Part shown: positions 1 to 8,568 of the stretch, piece by piece | Layout of the letters: every line of letters begins with the position of its first letter | Position numbering within the stretch: position 1 is the first letter of the stretch | Assembly: GCA_963735115.1 (NCBI GenBank) | Contig: CAVTJR010000001.1 | Span: forward strand, 1,240,001 to 1,304,000 | Length of the DNA: 64,000 nt | Source of the DNA: JAKACA01 sp963735115 | Lineage (GTDB): Bacteria > Actinomycetota > Acidimicrobiia > Acidimicrobiales > Bog-793 | Direction of reading: 5' to 3' | Translations under genes and position numbers: made by a program | Notes under the pieces: generated by a model | Databases searched by the model: none | The model's input: the letters and a program-made list of their open reading frames with translations, nothing else | What the model was told of the DNA's origin: nothing

Positions 1-1915
1 GGTCGTGGCGCTCGTGCCGGCTTTCGACATCGTCGTGTTCACGGGCACCCTCGGGACCTCGACGGGACGCGCACCAGAGCTGGCCGCCCTGGCCGCCCTC
101 GCCGTCTGGTACCTGTCCGGCACGAGCCGTCAGCAGGCGGGCGAGCAGGTCGTGACCGCCCGCGTCGAAGGCTCGGCAACGCAGCCGGCGCCCGACGCCC
201 GCGGAGCCGCGGGCCGTTGGTCGGCCCGCCGCGCACCCTCTGCGGTCGCCGGGTTGGCCCTCGTCGCTGGCGTCTCGGCCGGGGTGATAGGCCCGCTCGT
301 GCCCGGAGCGACGAGCTCGGCCCTGCTGGCGTGGCACCACGGCGGTGCGCCCTCGGGTCTCAACAGGGGCGGTTCTCACGGCGGCGACGTGGGGCCGATC
401 ACCATCAGCAACCTCGTCAACGTCGGCGAGGAGGAGATCGACAACGCAAACATCCCCCTCTTCCGCGTCTACGGCTCCACGCCGACGAGGGAGATCCTCT
501 TCGTGGACGATGTCTTCACCGGTTCGCAATGGCTCGAGCAGCCGAGTGACTTACGGACACCGGTCCCCCCGCTCTACGGCTCGCTCGAGGCCTGGAAGGC
601 ATTCCCGCCCAAGCCGGTGCTGGGCAAGGATCAAGCGCTCTACAAACAGGTCATCTGCAACACGGACCTGAACGGGCCGGCCATTCCGGTCCCTGGGCTC
701 ACGGACCTCGCCATCGACGGAGATGCCTCGGCCACCTTCAACGGTACCGATGGGCCGGTCACGGTGGCGCCGGAGGCGTTCGGCAACAACTACTGCTACG
801 GCGTGCAAGCGGAGCTCTCGCCGCCTCCAGACGTCGCCCAGCAGAACTACAACAGCAAAGCCCCGCCGGCGCCGGCTGACCTCCTGCTGCCACGTGGCGT
901 GCCCGCGAGCATCCAAAACAAAGCGCACAGTCTCGTGACGGGCAGCATGAACGAGGAGGAGAAGGCCACGGCCATCCAGAATTCCTTCCTCGACGGCAAA
1001 TTCCGCTACTACCTTCCGAAGTCCGTCCCGACGACACAGCCGAGCGGCTTTGCGGCGCTGGAGAACTTCCTGTTCACGACGCGCACGGGCTACTGCCAGC
1101 AATTCGCCAGCGCCTTCGCCGTTCTCGCCCGCATCGACGGCCTGCCGACGCGGGTGGTGGTGGGCTTCCTGCCCACCGAGGAGAGCCACGACAGCTGGGT
1201 AGTGACGGGCGCTCAGACACACGCCTGGCCGCAGGTGTACTTCCCGGGTACCGGATGGGTGGACTTCGAGCCGACACCTGAATCCGGCAGCCCGACCTAC
1301 CCGGACATCACCACGACGACGCGCGTCTCCGTGACGACGACGACGCTACGGGCCAAGACGGGCTCGTCCTTGCCGGCTCACAACTTCCAGCACGCCCACG
1401 GGGACGTCGTAGGGAACACCTTCGCCTTCCCGACGATTCCGAGATCCCCGCAGAGCGGCGGGGCGAGCCAGGGAGGCGGCTCCGGTGACGTCGGTTCCGT
1501 GCTCCTCGCCCTCCTCGCCGGCGCCCTCCTCTGGACCCTCGTCATCCCGTCTTGGCGGGTGATTCGCGACCGTCGCAACCGTGACCCCGTGCGCCGGGTA
1601 CTGCTCGCCTGGCGGGAGGCCATCAGCGTGCTGGCGGCCGCCGGCTTCCATCGCCGGCGGGCCGAGACGTTCCATGAGTTCGTCCGGAGAGTCCGTCTTG
1701 CCGGGGCGCTCACGAGCGATGCCGACGACGCCTTCGCTCGGCTGGCGGACACCACCAACCGCGCCCTCTTCGCCCGCCTGCCGCCGACGGAGGAGGAATC
1801 ACGCCTGGCGGTGACCGATTCGGTCGCCATCCGGCGCTCTGCCCGCCGGTCGATGGCCTGGTGGGTGAAGCTGCTGCTGCAGCTCGACCCTCGCGACCTG
1901 CTCGTCAGCCCCTGA
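1..1915 (+). CDS. Transglutaminase-like membrane protein, TgpA type (5' partial)
   Basis: C-terminal part of a membrane-anchored transglutaminase-core protein; the frame is open to the window edge, so the usual N-terminal membrane helices probably lie outside. A periplasmic-side region leads into the core, with Cys364 in TGYCQQFA, His406 in THAWPQVYF and an Asp in VDFEPTP, the Cys-His-Asp triad of the fold. A Thr/Ser-rich linker, one hydrophobic helix (about residues 498-520) and a charged cytoplasmic tail resembling DUF4129 follow. This order is that of TgpA-like proteins, often encoded beside MoxR and DUF58 genes, which cannot be checked here. The substrate is unknown. Confidence 0.8.
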   Translation, partial: VVALVPAFDIVVFTGTLGTSTGRAPELAALAALAVWYLSGTSRQQAGEQVVTARVEGSATQPAPDARGAAGRWSARRAPSAVAGLALVAGVSAGVIGPLVPGATSSALLAWHHGGAPSGLNRGGSHGGDVGPITISNLVNVGEEEIDNANIPLFRVYGSTPTREILFVDDVFTGSQWLEQPSDLRTPVPPLYGSLEAWKAFPPKPVLGKDQALYKQVICNTDLNGPAIPVPGLTDLAIDGDASATFNGTDGPVTVAPEAFGNNYCYGVQAELSPPPDVAQQNYNSKAPPAPADLLLPRGVPASIQNKAHSLVTGSMNEEEKATAIQNSFLDGKFRYYLPKSVPTTQPSGFAALENFLFTTRTGYCQQFASAFAVLARIDGLPTRVVVGFLPTEESHDSWVVTGAQTHAWPQVYFPGTGWVDFEPTPESGSPTYPDITTTTRVSVTTTTLRAKTGSSLPAHNFQHAHGDVVGNTFAFPTIPRSPQSGGASQGGGSGDVGSVLLALLAGALLWTLVIPSWRVIRDRRNRDPVRRVLLAWREAISVLAAAGFHRRRAETFHEFVRRVRLAGALTSDADDAFARLADTTNRALFARLPPTEEESRLAVTDSVAIRRSARRSMAWWVKLLLQLDPRDLLVSP

Positions 1916-1949
1916 GGCGGGCGCGGCCGACAGGGCGCAGGCGACCAAC

Positions 1950-1955
1950 TAGGGT
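1950..1955 (+). promoter_or_regulatory. -10 element of a leaderless promoter for sigH
   Basis: TAGGGT fits TANNNT and is followed by exactly six bases before the GTG start at 1962, with no Shine-Dalgarno sequence between. This geometry places transcription initiation at or next to the start codon. The same arrangement recurs at several genes in the window. Confidence 0.5.
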
Positions 1956-1961
1956 TCCAGC

Positions 1962-2531
1962 GTGGCCGATCAGGCGCACTTCGCCGAGGATACCGAGCAG
2001 TTCATGGGCTCGTTGTACTCCGCCGCGCTCCGTATGACGAGGAACCCTTCCGAGGCGGAGGACCTCGTGCAGGAGACCTACCTGAAGGCCTATCGGGGCT
2101 ACGACTCGTTCAAGGCCGGCACGAACCTGAAGGCCTGGCTCTACCGCATCCTCACGAACACCTTCATCAACGCCTACCGGGCTCGCCGGCGCCACCCGGA
2201 GGAGACCGAGCTCGAGGACGTCGAGGACTTCTACCTGTTTCACCGTCTCGGCGGCCTCGAAGCCGCCGCTGCCGGTCGGAGCGCCGAGGACGAGGTGCTC
2301 GAGAGCATGACCGACGAGGAGGTCAAGCGGGCGATCGAGTCGCTTCCGGAGGCGTTTCGGATGGCCGTCCTGCTCGCAGACGTGGAGGGATTTTCCTACA
2401 AGGAGATCGCCGAGATCATGGACGTTCCTATCGGGACCGTCATGAGCCGGTTGCACCGGGGAAGAAGAGCGCTCCAGAAGGCGTTGCACGACTACGGGAT
2501 GGCCCGAGGACTCGTGGCCGCTGAGTCGTAA
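1962..2531 (+). CDS. sigH: ECF RNA polymerase sigma factor, SigH/SigR family
   Basis: A 189-residue group 4 sigma factor. Region 2 lies in the first 75 residues (core-binding stretch EAEDLVQETYLKAYRGY); region 4 is C-terminal, with a helix-turn-helix around YKEIAEIMDVPIGTVMSRLH that would read -35 elements. SigH/SigR factors control the thiol-oxidative and heat stress regulon of actinobacteria. The adjacent zinc anti-sigma factor strongly supports this assignment over other ECF groups. The GTG start is placed six bases after a TAGGGT box, consistent with a leaderless message. Confidence 0.9.
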   Translation: MADQAHFAEDTEQFMGSLYSAALRMTRNPSEAEDLVQETYLKAYRGYDSFKAGTNLKAWLYRILTNTFINAYRARRRHPEETELEDVEDFYLFHRLGGLEAAAAGRSAEDEVLESMTDEEVKRAIESLPEAFRMAVLLADVEGFSYKEIAEIMDVPIGTVMSRLHRGRRALQKALHDYGMARGLVAAES

Positions 2532-2589
2532 GGACACAGTAGGATCGTGACAGCGAGCCAGACAGTAGTGGCGTCGAGAGGCAAGGCCG

Positions 2590-2913
2590 ATGGGTGATCA
2601 CGGGCAGGCAGAGTTCGACTGCCGGGAGGCGCTGCACCGCATCTACCACTTTCTCGACGGTGAGCTGACGCCGGTGCGTCGGCACGAGATCGAGTCGCAC
2701 CTCGACGGTTGCTCGCCGTGCCTGAAGATGTTCGGCTTCGAGGCGGAGCTGCGCCGCGTCGTGCATGACAAGTGTCGCGACGCCGTGCCCGACAGCCTGC
2801 GACGTCGGATCGCCGAGTCGATCGACCATGAGCACGCCTCGGCGGCGGCGGGCGACGAGGGAGCGGGTTCACAGCCGGCTGCGGAGATGATCGAGGAGCG
2901 AGAAGGCGTCTGA
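2590..2913 (+). CDS. rsrA: Redox-sensing zinc anti-sigma factor, RsrA/RshA type
   Basis: A 107-residue zinc-associated anti-sigma (ZAS) protein. Cys11, His37, Cys41 and Cys44 form the H-x3-C-x2-C plus N-terminal Cys arrangement, at the same residue numbers as the zinc site of Streptomyces RsrA. In that family disulfide stress oxidises the cysteines, expels zinc and releases the sigma factor. The gene lies 58 bp downstream of sigH and is probably co-transcribed. The tail after residue 75 is Glu/Ala-rich and probably disordered. The start is ATG. Confidence 0.9.
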   Translation: MGDHGQAEFDCREALHRIYHFLDGELTPVRRHEIESHLDGCSPCLKMFGFEAELRRVVHDKCRDAVPDSLRRRIAESIDHEHASAAAGDEGAGSQPAAEMIEEREGV

Positions 2914-2981
2914 GGTGCCCCTGGCGGGACCGGTCTCGGCCCGCCGCCTGGCCCGGTGCCCGTAGCGCACGAGAGCACGCC

Positions 2982-2987
2982 TACGAT
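2982..2987 (+). promoter_or_regulatory. -10 element of a leaderless promoter for the DUF2342 gene
   Basis: TACGAT (TANNNT) followed by six bases and GTG at 2994. No Shine-Dalgarno sequence is seen, so a leaderless start is likely. Confidence 0.45.
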
Positions 2988-2993
2988 GCTTGC

Positions 2994-4091
2994 GTGAGTG
3001 GCGGCCCTGACCTCGTCGACTGGGCGCTGGCGGAGCGTGTCGCTCGTGGTGTTGCCAGGCGGCACATGCCGCAGATCGACCCTCGGGCACGCCAGCGTCT
3101 CGTTGACGACTTCGCCGAGCTGACCCCGGTCGCCGAGGAGCTGGTGGAAACCTCGACAGGGCTTCGATCCCTCGCCGGCCCGGCTCGTGCCGAGGTGACC
3201 GATCGCGGCGGTTGGGCGGCGGCGAACATCGGCTCGTTTCGCCGCCTGCTGCGTCCGATCCTTGAGCGGGCGCTCTCGGAGGGCGGCCTCGGCAGGAACC
3301 TGCCTGCGCCGATGGCATCGGCCGCCCGCCTGGCAGCGGGCACGGAGCTGGGCGTCGTCCTCGGGTGGATGTCGACCCGGGTGCTCGGCCAGTACGACCT
3401 CTTCCGGGCGGAGGAGGGCGAGGCGCCGAGCGATGCGGTGTACTACGTCGGCCCGAATGTCATCGCTCTCGAGCGTCGCCACGGCTTCCCCTCGCGCGAG
3501 TTCCGGCTCTGGATCGCCGTCCATGAGCTCACCCACCGGGCGCAATTCACCGGCGTACCGTGGATGCGAGGGTATTTCCTCGGACTGGTCGACGAGGGAG
3601 TCACCCTGGCCGCTCCAGATTCCAAGCAGGTGATGGCCGCCATCAGCCGCATGGCGAACGACGTGCGGGCGCGACGCAACCCCCTCGGCGACGCCGGGCT
3701 CCTCGGTGCGCTCGCCCCGCCGGAGCAGCTGGCCACGATCCGGCGCATCCAGGCGCTCATGAGCTTGCTCGAGGGCCATGGCGACATCACGATGAACCGG
3801 GCTGCAGCCGATCGCATCCCCGGCGCCCAACGGTTCGCCAGGACCTTGCAGGCGCGCCGTGAGTCGGTCGGTGGTCTCGCCAAGCTCATTCAGCAGCTCC
3901 TCGGCATCGACGCCAAGATGAAGCAGTACAAGGAAGGCGAGGAGTTCGTGGAGGCGATCGAGCGTGCCGGCGGCTCGGAGCTGTTCGCCCGCGTGTGGGA
4001 GGAGCCCGATCACCTGCCGACCCTCGAGGAGGTGCGTGACCCGGCCCGATGGGTCAGCCGGCTCGGAGGTCGGAGGCTCGAGCTCGCCTGA
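2994..4091 (+). CDS. Zinc-dependent metalloprotease family protein (DUF2342)
   Basis: A 365-residue protein of the actinobacterial DUF2342 family, often labelled coenzyme F420 biosynthesis-associated or zinc-dependent metalloprotease. The HELTH motif at His177-Glu178-His181 is a HExxH zinc site. The protein is mostly alpha-helical with no signal peptide or membrane segment. It directly precedes tilS (4 bp gap); this gene-tilS-hpt order is familiar in actinobacteria. Neither protease activity nor an F420 link can be shown from sequence. The start is GTG six bases after a TACGAT box. Confidence 0.85.
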   Translation: MSGGPDLVDWALAERVARGVARRHMPQIDPRARQRLVDDFAELTPVAEELVETSTGLRSLAGPARAEVTDRGGWAAANIGSFRRLLRPILERALSEGGLGRNLPAPMASAARLAAGTELGVVLGWMSTRVLGQYDLFRAEEGEAPSDAVYYVGPNVIALERRHGFPSREFRLWIAVHELTHRAQFTGVPWMRGYFLGLVDEGVTLAAPDSKQVMAAISRMANDVRARRNPLGDAGLLGALAPPEQLATIRRIQALMSLLEGHGDITMNRAAADRIPGAQRFARTLQARRESVGGLAKLIQQLLGIDAKMKQYKEGEEFVEAIERAGGSELFARVWEEPDHLPTLEEVRDPARWVSRLGGRRLELA

Positions 4092-4095
4092 GGCG

Positions 4096-4977
4096 TTGCC
4101 GGAGACGGCCGCTGCCGCGGAGCTCCTGCAACGCTGCAGCTTCCCGCCGCCAGGGACCGAGCTTGCCCTCGCCGTCTCCGGTGGCGCCGACTCGCTGGCG
4201 CTGCTCGTCCTCGCCGCCGCCAGCGGGTGCCGCGCCGTTGCCTACCACGTCGACCACGGCCTTCGGCCTGGCTCGGAGGCGGAGGCCGATGTCGTGCGGG
4301 AGGCCGCTGCTCGCTTCGGGGTCGGTTTCGCGGCGTTGCAAGTCAGGGTGCAGCCAGGGCCGAACCTGGAGGCGCGTGCCCGCAGCGCCCGTTACGCCGT
4401 CCTGCCGGCGGGCGTCGCCACCGGCCACACGGCAGACGACCAGGCCGAAACGGTCCTCCTCAACCTCCTACGGGGCGCCGGCCCAGACGGCCTCGCAGGG
4501 ATGCGCGGCGGGATCGCCCACCCGATCCTCGCTCTCCGCCGCTCCGAGACGCGTCGTCTCTGCGCTTCCCTCTCGCTTGCAGTCGTGGAGGATCCGTCGA
4601 ACGACGAGCTGGGTTTCTTGCGGAACCGGGTGCGCCATGAGGTGCTGCCGTCGCTCTGCGCCCTGGCGAAACGGGATCTCGTGCCCGTGCTCACCCGCCA
4701 GGCGGAGCACTTCGCCGACGAAAGTGACCTGCTCGACGAACTGGCAGGCGTCATCGACCCGACCGACGCCAAAGGGCTGGCGGCCGCCCCGGTCGTGCTC
4801 GCCCGCCGGGCGGTCCGCAGGTGGCTGCGGAGCTTGGATGCAGAGGGACACCCGCCTGACAGCGCCACCGTGGAGCGCGTGCTCGACGTCGCCTCGCTCC
4901 GTTGCCTCGCCTGTGAGGTCGGGGGCGGCCGGCGTGTCCGCCGCTCGGCCGGCCGACTGTACGCCGAGACGATTTGA
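4096..4977 (+). CDS. tilS: tRNA(Ile)-lysidine synthase TilS
   Basis: Converts cytidine 34 of tRNA-Ile(CAU) to lysidine using ATP and lysine, so that AUA codons are read as isoleucine. The N-type ATP pyrophosphatase loop SGGADS lies at residues 28-33, followed by the adenylation-domain motifs YHVDHGLR and GHTADDQAETVLLN. At 293 residues it is short: the second C-terminal domain of longer TilS proteins is reduced, as in many actinobacterial forms. The TTG at 4096, just after the upstream stop, is the best start; the frame continues upstream only as overlap with the previous gene. Confidence 0.85.
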   Translation: MPETAAAAELLQRCSFPPPGTELALAVSGGADSLALLVLAAASGCRAVAYHVDHGLRPGSEAEADVVREAAARFGVGFAALQVRVQPGPNLEARARSARYAVLPAGVATGHTADDQAETVLLNLLRGAGPDGLAGMRGGIAHPILALRRSETRRLCASLSLAVVEDPSNDELGFLRNRVRHEVLPSLCALAKRDLVPVLTRQAEHFADESDLLDELAGVIDPTDAKGLAAAPVVLARRAVRRWLRSLDAEGHPPDSATVERVLDVASLRCLACEVGGGRRVRRSAGRLYAETI

Positions 4978-5086
4978 GCCGAACCCGTTGCCGAAGGTGA
5001 TCAAACCAGGCGCCATTCGGTCATTGTCGGCAACCAGTTGGCGAAATTCCGGGTGATTCACCCGCGGCGACAATCCGCAGGGACGA

Positions 5087-5092
5087 TAACCT
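5087..5092 (+). promoter_or_regulatory. -10 element upstream of hpt
   Basis: TAACCT (TANNNT) lies eight bases before GTG 5101, consistent with leaderless initiation at that codon. This supports the longer Hpt N-terminus over the ATG at 5209, although the latter has its own GGTGGAG-like ribosome site. Confidence 0.4.
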
Positions 5093-5100
5093 CGGCGGCC

Positions 5101-5736
5101 GTGACAGACAGTGCCGACGGGCGCGCCGACATCGAGACGTCGGCCGACGCCGGCGAGGCCACAAGCACGCTCGAGCGCCGGTCACAGGACTGGGTGGAGC
5201 TCGACCCGATGCTCGGCGAGGTGGTCGTGTCCGCCGACGAGATCGCACGACGGGTCGAGGAGCTCGGCAAGGAGATCACGCAGGACTACGCGGAGCGCCC
5301 GCCGCTGCTCGTCGGCGTCCTGAAAGGCGCCTTCGTCTTCCTCGCCGACCTGTCTCGGGTCATCACGCTGCCCGCCGAGATGGACTTCATGGCCGTCGGT
5401 TCCTACGGGGCGGCCACGAAGACCAGCGGCGTCGTCCGCATCGTGAAGGACCTCGACCTCGACCTCACGGGTCGGCACGTCATCGTCGTGGAGGACATCG
5501 TCGACAGCGGTCTGACGTTGTCCTACCTGCGCAAGAGCCTGCTCGCCCGCGGCCCCGCCTCGCTGGCGATCTGCACGCTGCTGCTCAAGACCGGCCAGCA
5601 GCGGGCGAGCTTCGACGTCGAGTACGTCGGCTTCGAGATCGAGCCCTACTTCGTCGTCGGCTACGGCCTCGACGTGGCGGAGCGCTACCGCAACCTCGTC
5701 GATCTCCGGGTCTACGTCGGCGGCGAGCCGGAGTGA
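5101..5736 (+). CDS. hpt: Hypoxanthine phosphoribosyltransferase
   Basis: Purine salvage enzyme converting hypoxanthine or guanine plus PRPP to IMP or GMP. The PRPP-binding motif VIVVEDIVDSGLTL and the upstream flexible loop (MAVGSYGAATKTSG) are typical of the family. With GTG 5101 the protein has 211 residues, including about 36 poorly conserved N-terminal ones; starting at ATG 5209 (MLGEVVVSADEI) would give a more usual length, and either is possible. Its stop overlaps the folE start. In many actinobacteria ftsH separates hpt from folE; here nothing does. Confidence 0.9.
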   Translation: MTDSADGRADIETSADAGEATSTLERRSQDWVELDPMLGEVVVSADEIARRVEELGKEITQDYAERPPLLVGVLKGAFVFLADLSRVITLPAEMDFMAVGSYGAATKTSGVVRIVKDLDLDLTGRHVIVVEDIVDSGLTLSYLRKSLLARGPASLAICTLLLKTGQQRASFDVEYVGFEIEPYFVVGYGLDVAERYRNLVDLRVYVGGEPE

Positions 5737-6317
5737 GCGTCGACCTCGAGCGCGCCGAACGTGCCGTCTCCGAATTACTGGCGGCCATCGGCGAGGACCC
5801 CGGGCGCGAGGGCCTTGTTCGCACGCCGGCACGTGTGGCTGCCATGTACGCGGAGATCTTCGACCAGGTCAGGCCGGATCCCACCGACTACCTGACGGCG
5901 ACGTTCGCCGCCGAGCACGACGAGATGGTCATGGTGCGCGACATACCCTTCGCCTCGTTGTGCGAGCACCATCTCGTGCCCTTCCTGGGGCGGGCGCACG
6001 TCGCCTATATCCCCTCCGAGGACGGTCGGATCACCGGGCTGTCCAAGCTGGCCCGCGTGGTGGACGGCTACGCCCGTCGCCTCCAGGTGCAAGAGCGCAT
6101 GACGAGCCAGGTCGCCGACGCGATCGAGCACACGCTTGGCCCACGCGGTGTCCTCGTAGTGATCGAGGCCGAGCACCTCTGCATGTCCATGCGAGGCGTC
6201 CGCAAACCCGGAACGACGACGGTCACCTCGGCCGTCCGGGGCCTGTTCAGAACCGACCCGGCCACGCGAGCCGAGGCGATGGCGTTCATCCACGGAGCAC
6301 GGGGGCGGGCAGGTTGA
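5733..6317 (+). CDS. folE: GTP cyclohydrolase I
   Basis: First enzyme of tetrahydrofolate synthesis, GTP to 7,8-dihydroneopterin triphosphate. A 194-residue protein with the zinc and active-site motifs SLCEHHLVPF and EHLCMSMRGVRKPG plus GLSKLARVV and QERMT. The GTG start overlaps the hpt stop by 4 bp, and its own stop overlaps folP. It heads a run of overlapping genes, so translational coupling is likely across folE-folP-(phosphatase-like)-folB-folK. Confidence 0.95.
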   Translation: MSVDLERAERAVSELLAAIGEDPGREGLVRTPARVAAMYAEIFDQVRPDPTDYLTATFAAEHDEMVMVRDIPFASLCEHHLVPFLGRAHVAYIPSEDGRITGLSKLARVVDGYARRLQVQERMTSQVADAIEHTLGPRGVLVVIEAEHLCMSMRGVRKPGTTTVTSAVRGLFRTDPATRAEAMAFIHGARGRAG

Positions 6318-7147
6318 CGCTCTACTCTCGGTCCGTGGGCCACCCTCTCGTGATGGGCATCTTGAATGTGACGCCCGACTCGTTCTTCGACGGCGGGCGT
6401 TACGTCGACCACGAGGCCGCCATCGCCCGCGGGCGGGAGATGATCCAGCAGGGCGTCGACATCGTCGACGTCGGGGGCGAGTCGACCCGCCCGGGAGCGG
6501 TCGCCGTGACCGATGAGGAAGAGCTGCGCCGCGTCCTGCCGGTGATCGAGGCCCTGGCGGAGGAGATCCCGGTGTCGATCGACACGACGAAGGCGTCCGT
6601 CGTCCGGAAAGCCGTCGAAGCGGGCGCCGTCCTCGTGAACGACGTGTCCGCCTCCCTCGAGCGCGTCGCCGCCGAAACGGGGGTCGCCTTCGTCGCCATG
6701 CACCGGCAGGGGACGCCGGCCGGCATGCAGAACGACCCCCGCTACGACGATGTCGTCAAAGAGGTGAGGGACTTTTTGGCGGTCCGGGCTGCCCGTGCCA
6801 CCGAAGCGGGCGTCGCCGAGGTGTGGGTCGACCCGGGGATCGGTTTCGGGAAGACGGCGTGGCACAACCTTCAGCTGTTGGCCGGACTGCCCGAGCTCGT
6901 AGCCCTCGGCTACCCGGTTCTCGTCGGGACGAGCCGCAAGACGTTCCTCGGCCACATCGCCGCCGGCACTCTTGGGGCTGGTGGTGTCATGACAGCGGGG
7001 GCGCAGCCGGCGCCGGCGGAGGATCGCTTCGAAGGGTCGCTCGCCTCCGCCACCTTCGCCATGGCGACGGGTGCAGCCGCCGTGCGGGTTCACGACGTCG
7101 CTGCCACGGTGCAGGCGGCCCGCCTCGTCGGTCTGGCGACGTCGTGA
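6314..7147 (+). CDS. folP: Dihydropteroate synthase
   Basis: Condenses 6-hydroxymethyl-dihydropterin diphosphate with p-aminobenzoate; the sulfonamide target. Motifs are MGILNVTPDSFFDGG at the N-terminus, DVGGESTRPGA in the middle and GTSRKTFLG near the C-terminus. The TTG at 6314 overlaps the folE stop (TTGA) and gives 277 residues; GTG 6335 is an alternative seven codons later. It overlaps the next gene by 4 bp (GTGA). Confidence 0.93.
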   Translation: MTLYSRSVGHPLVMGILNVTPDSFFDGGRYVDHEAAIARGREMIQQGVDIVDVGGESTRPGAVAVTDEEELRRVLPVIEALAEEIPVSIDTTKASVVRKAVEAGAVLVNDVSASLERVAAETGVAFVAMHRQGTPAGMQNDPRYDDVVKEVRDFLAVRAARATEAGVAEVWVDPGIGFGKTAWHNLQLLAGLPELVALGYPVLVGTSRKTFLGHIAAGTLGAGGVMTAGAQPAPAEDRFEGSLASATFAMATGAAAVRVHDVAATVQAARLVGLATS

Positions 7148-7671
7148 GGGGGCGCTGGGCCGCGGGCATCGTGCCCCGCAACTTCGCCTGGATCATCAAG
7201 GACCGTCTCGCCGTCAGCGAGCGGCCGGGCGGCTACGCCCCCAACCACCGGAAGGTGCGGCGCCAGGAGGAGCTCCTGTGGCTGCGGGCACAGGGTTTTG
7301 ACCGGGTTGTCTCGCTCCTTTCCTCGTCCCACAACCTGCATGCCTACGGCGAGTTCAACCTCGCCTGGTCGCACTTCCCGATCTCGCTCACGGCCGACGC
7401 AGAGGCCGAGGCGACCCTCGGCGAGCTGTACCCCGCCATGCACGAATGGCTTCGAGCCGGCGAGCGCCTCCTCGTGCACCAGGACGAGCTCGGCGACCGG
7501 ATCATGGGCGTCATGGCCGGCTACATCCGATGGAGCGGCATCCTCCCCGACGGCCCGCGTGCCATCGCCGTCGTCGAGCAGATCCTCTCCCGCCAGATGG
7601 GGTCGGCCGGGCGCCGGCTGGTCGCCATGGTGGACAGCCTCCCTGCGGTGCAAGGGCCGGCGGGGTCGTGA
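7144..7671 (+). CDS. Dual-specificity phosphatase-like protein lacking the catalytic Cys
   Basis: A 175-residue protein embedded in the folate operon, overlapping folP and folB by 4 bp each. The C-terminal half has the layout of a dual-specificity phosphatase: a beta strand LLVHQ, a loop and an arginine followed by helix. His112-Gln113-x5-Arg119 aligns with the HC-x5-R phosphatase loop, with Gln in place of the nucleophilic Cys. The conserved-looking N-terminal stretch PRNFAWIIKDRLAVSERPGG and the Trp-rich middle are unfamiliar to me. If the fold assignment is right, this is a pseudophosphatase binding a phosphorylated ligand or protein. A folate-pathway role is suggested only by position; dihydroneopterin triphosphate dephosphorylation is a step that often lacks an assigned gene. 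Confidence 0.55.
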   Translation: MRGRWAAGIVPRNFAWIIKDRLAVSERPGGYAPNHRKVRRQEELLWLRAQGFDRVVSLLSSSHNLHAYGEFNLAWSHFPISLTADAEAEATLGELYPAMHEWLRAGERLLVHQDELGDRIMGVMAGYIRWSGILPDGPRAIAVVEQILSRQMGSAGRRLVAMVDSLPAVQGPAGS

Positions 7672-8033
7672 GCACGTCCCAGATCTGCATCTGCGGGCTG
7701 CGCGCCCTCGGGCGCCACGGCGTCCTGCCCGAGGAGCAGGAGCGGGCGCAGCCCTTCGAGGTGGACATCACGATCGAAACCCACATCGCCCCCGCCGCCC
7801 GCACCGACGACCTCGGGGCGACGGTGGACTACGGCGTCGTGATCGCCGCTGCCGTCGAGATCATCGAGACGAGGAGCTATGCCCTCCTCGAAACCCTCGC
7901 CAGCGCCATCGCCGACGACGTGCTCGGGCGAAATGGCGTCGAGGGCGTGACCGTCGAGGTCCGCAAGCTCCGCCCGCCCGTTGCGGCCGACGTCGCCTCG
8001 GTCGGCGTCCGCCTCCGACGCACCTTGGCGTGA
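7668..8033 (+). CDS. folB: Dihydroneopterin aldolase
   Basis: Cleaves 7,8-dihydroneopterin to 6-hydroxymethyl-dihydropterin and glycolaldehyde. The 121-residue single T-fold domain begins ICICGLRALGRHGVLPEEQ, the usual FolB opening with the GxxGVxxEE catalytic region, and has TVDYGVV and LETLASAIADDVL. GTG start overlapping the previous stop; its own stop overlaps folK. Confidence 0.93.
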   Translation: MSTSQICICGLRALGRHGVLPEEQERAQPFEVDITIETHIAPAARTDDLGATVDYGVVIAAAVEIIETRSYALLETLASAIADDVLGRNGVEGVTVEVRKLRPPVAADVASVGVRLRRTLA

Positions 8034-8518
8034 GGGCGTACCTCGGTCTCGGTTCCAACCTGGGCGACCGCCTCGGTCACCTCCGCCAGGCGGTGGAGTC
8101 GCTCGGCGCCATCGACGCCTCCCTCGCTGTCTCGCCGGTGTACGAGACGGCGCCCGTGGGGGGACCCGAGCAGGGGCCGTACCTGAACTGCGTCGTGCGC
8201 CTCGACACCGAGCTCAGCCCGCTCGAGCTCCTCGACCTCGCCCAGCGGCTGGAGAGCGAGGCAGGCCGCGTCCGGACCGTCAGGAACGGGCCGAGGACGC
8301 TCGATGTCGACGTCCTGCTCATTGAAGGCGTCCAGCTGCAGACAGCCGAGCTGACGGTGCCGCACCCGCGGATGCGCGAGCGTGCCTTCGTGCTCGCACC
8401 GTTGGAGGATCTCGACGGGGCGCTCGTGCCCGCCGGCTGGCGACAGCACCTCGGCGGGGCGTCCACGGTGGCGGGCGACATCCGTCGGGTTGGTACCATC
8501 GAGGAGAACTCAGGCTGA
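8030..8518 (+). CDS. folK: 2-Amino-4-hydroxy-6-hydroxymethyldihydropteridine pyrophosphokinase
   Basis: Transfers pyrophosphate from ATP to 6-hydroxymethyl-dihydropterin, making the FolP substrate. The 162-residue protein has YLGLGSNLGDR at the N-terminus, SPVYETAPVGG and the catalytic block GPRTLDVDVLLI with VPHPRMRERAFVLAPL. It is the last gene of the overlapping folate run; 50 bp separate it from the next gene. Confidence 0.93.
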   Translation: MRAYLGLGSNLGDRLGHLRQAVESLGAIDASLAVSPVYETAPVGGPEQGPYLNCVVRLDTELSPLELLDLAQRLESEAGRVRTVRNGPRTLDVDVLLIEGVQLQTAELTVPHPRMRERAFVLAPLEDLDGALVPAGWRQHLGGASTVAGDIRRVGTIEENSG

Positions 8519-8568
8519 GACACGACCGGCACCCTTGAGCGGGCTGGAACGAGAGCGAGGCTCACAAC

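Noticed and set aside
2643..4013. Antisense open frame opposite rsrA and the DUF2342 gene
   Set aside because: No ribosome site or motif; both plus-strand genes are conserved families.
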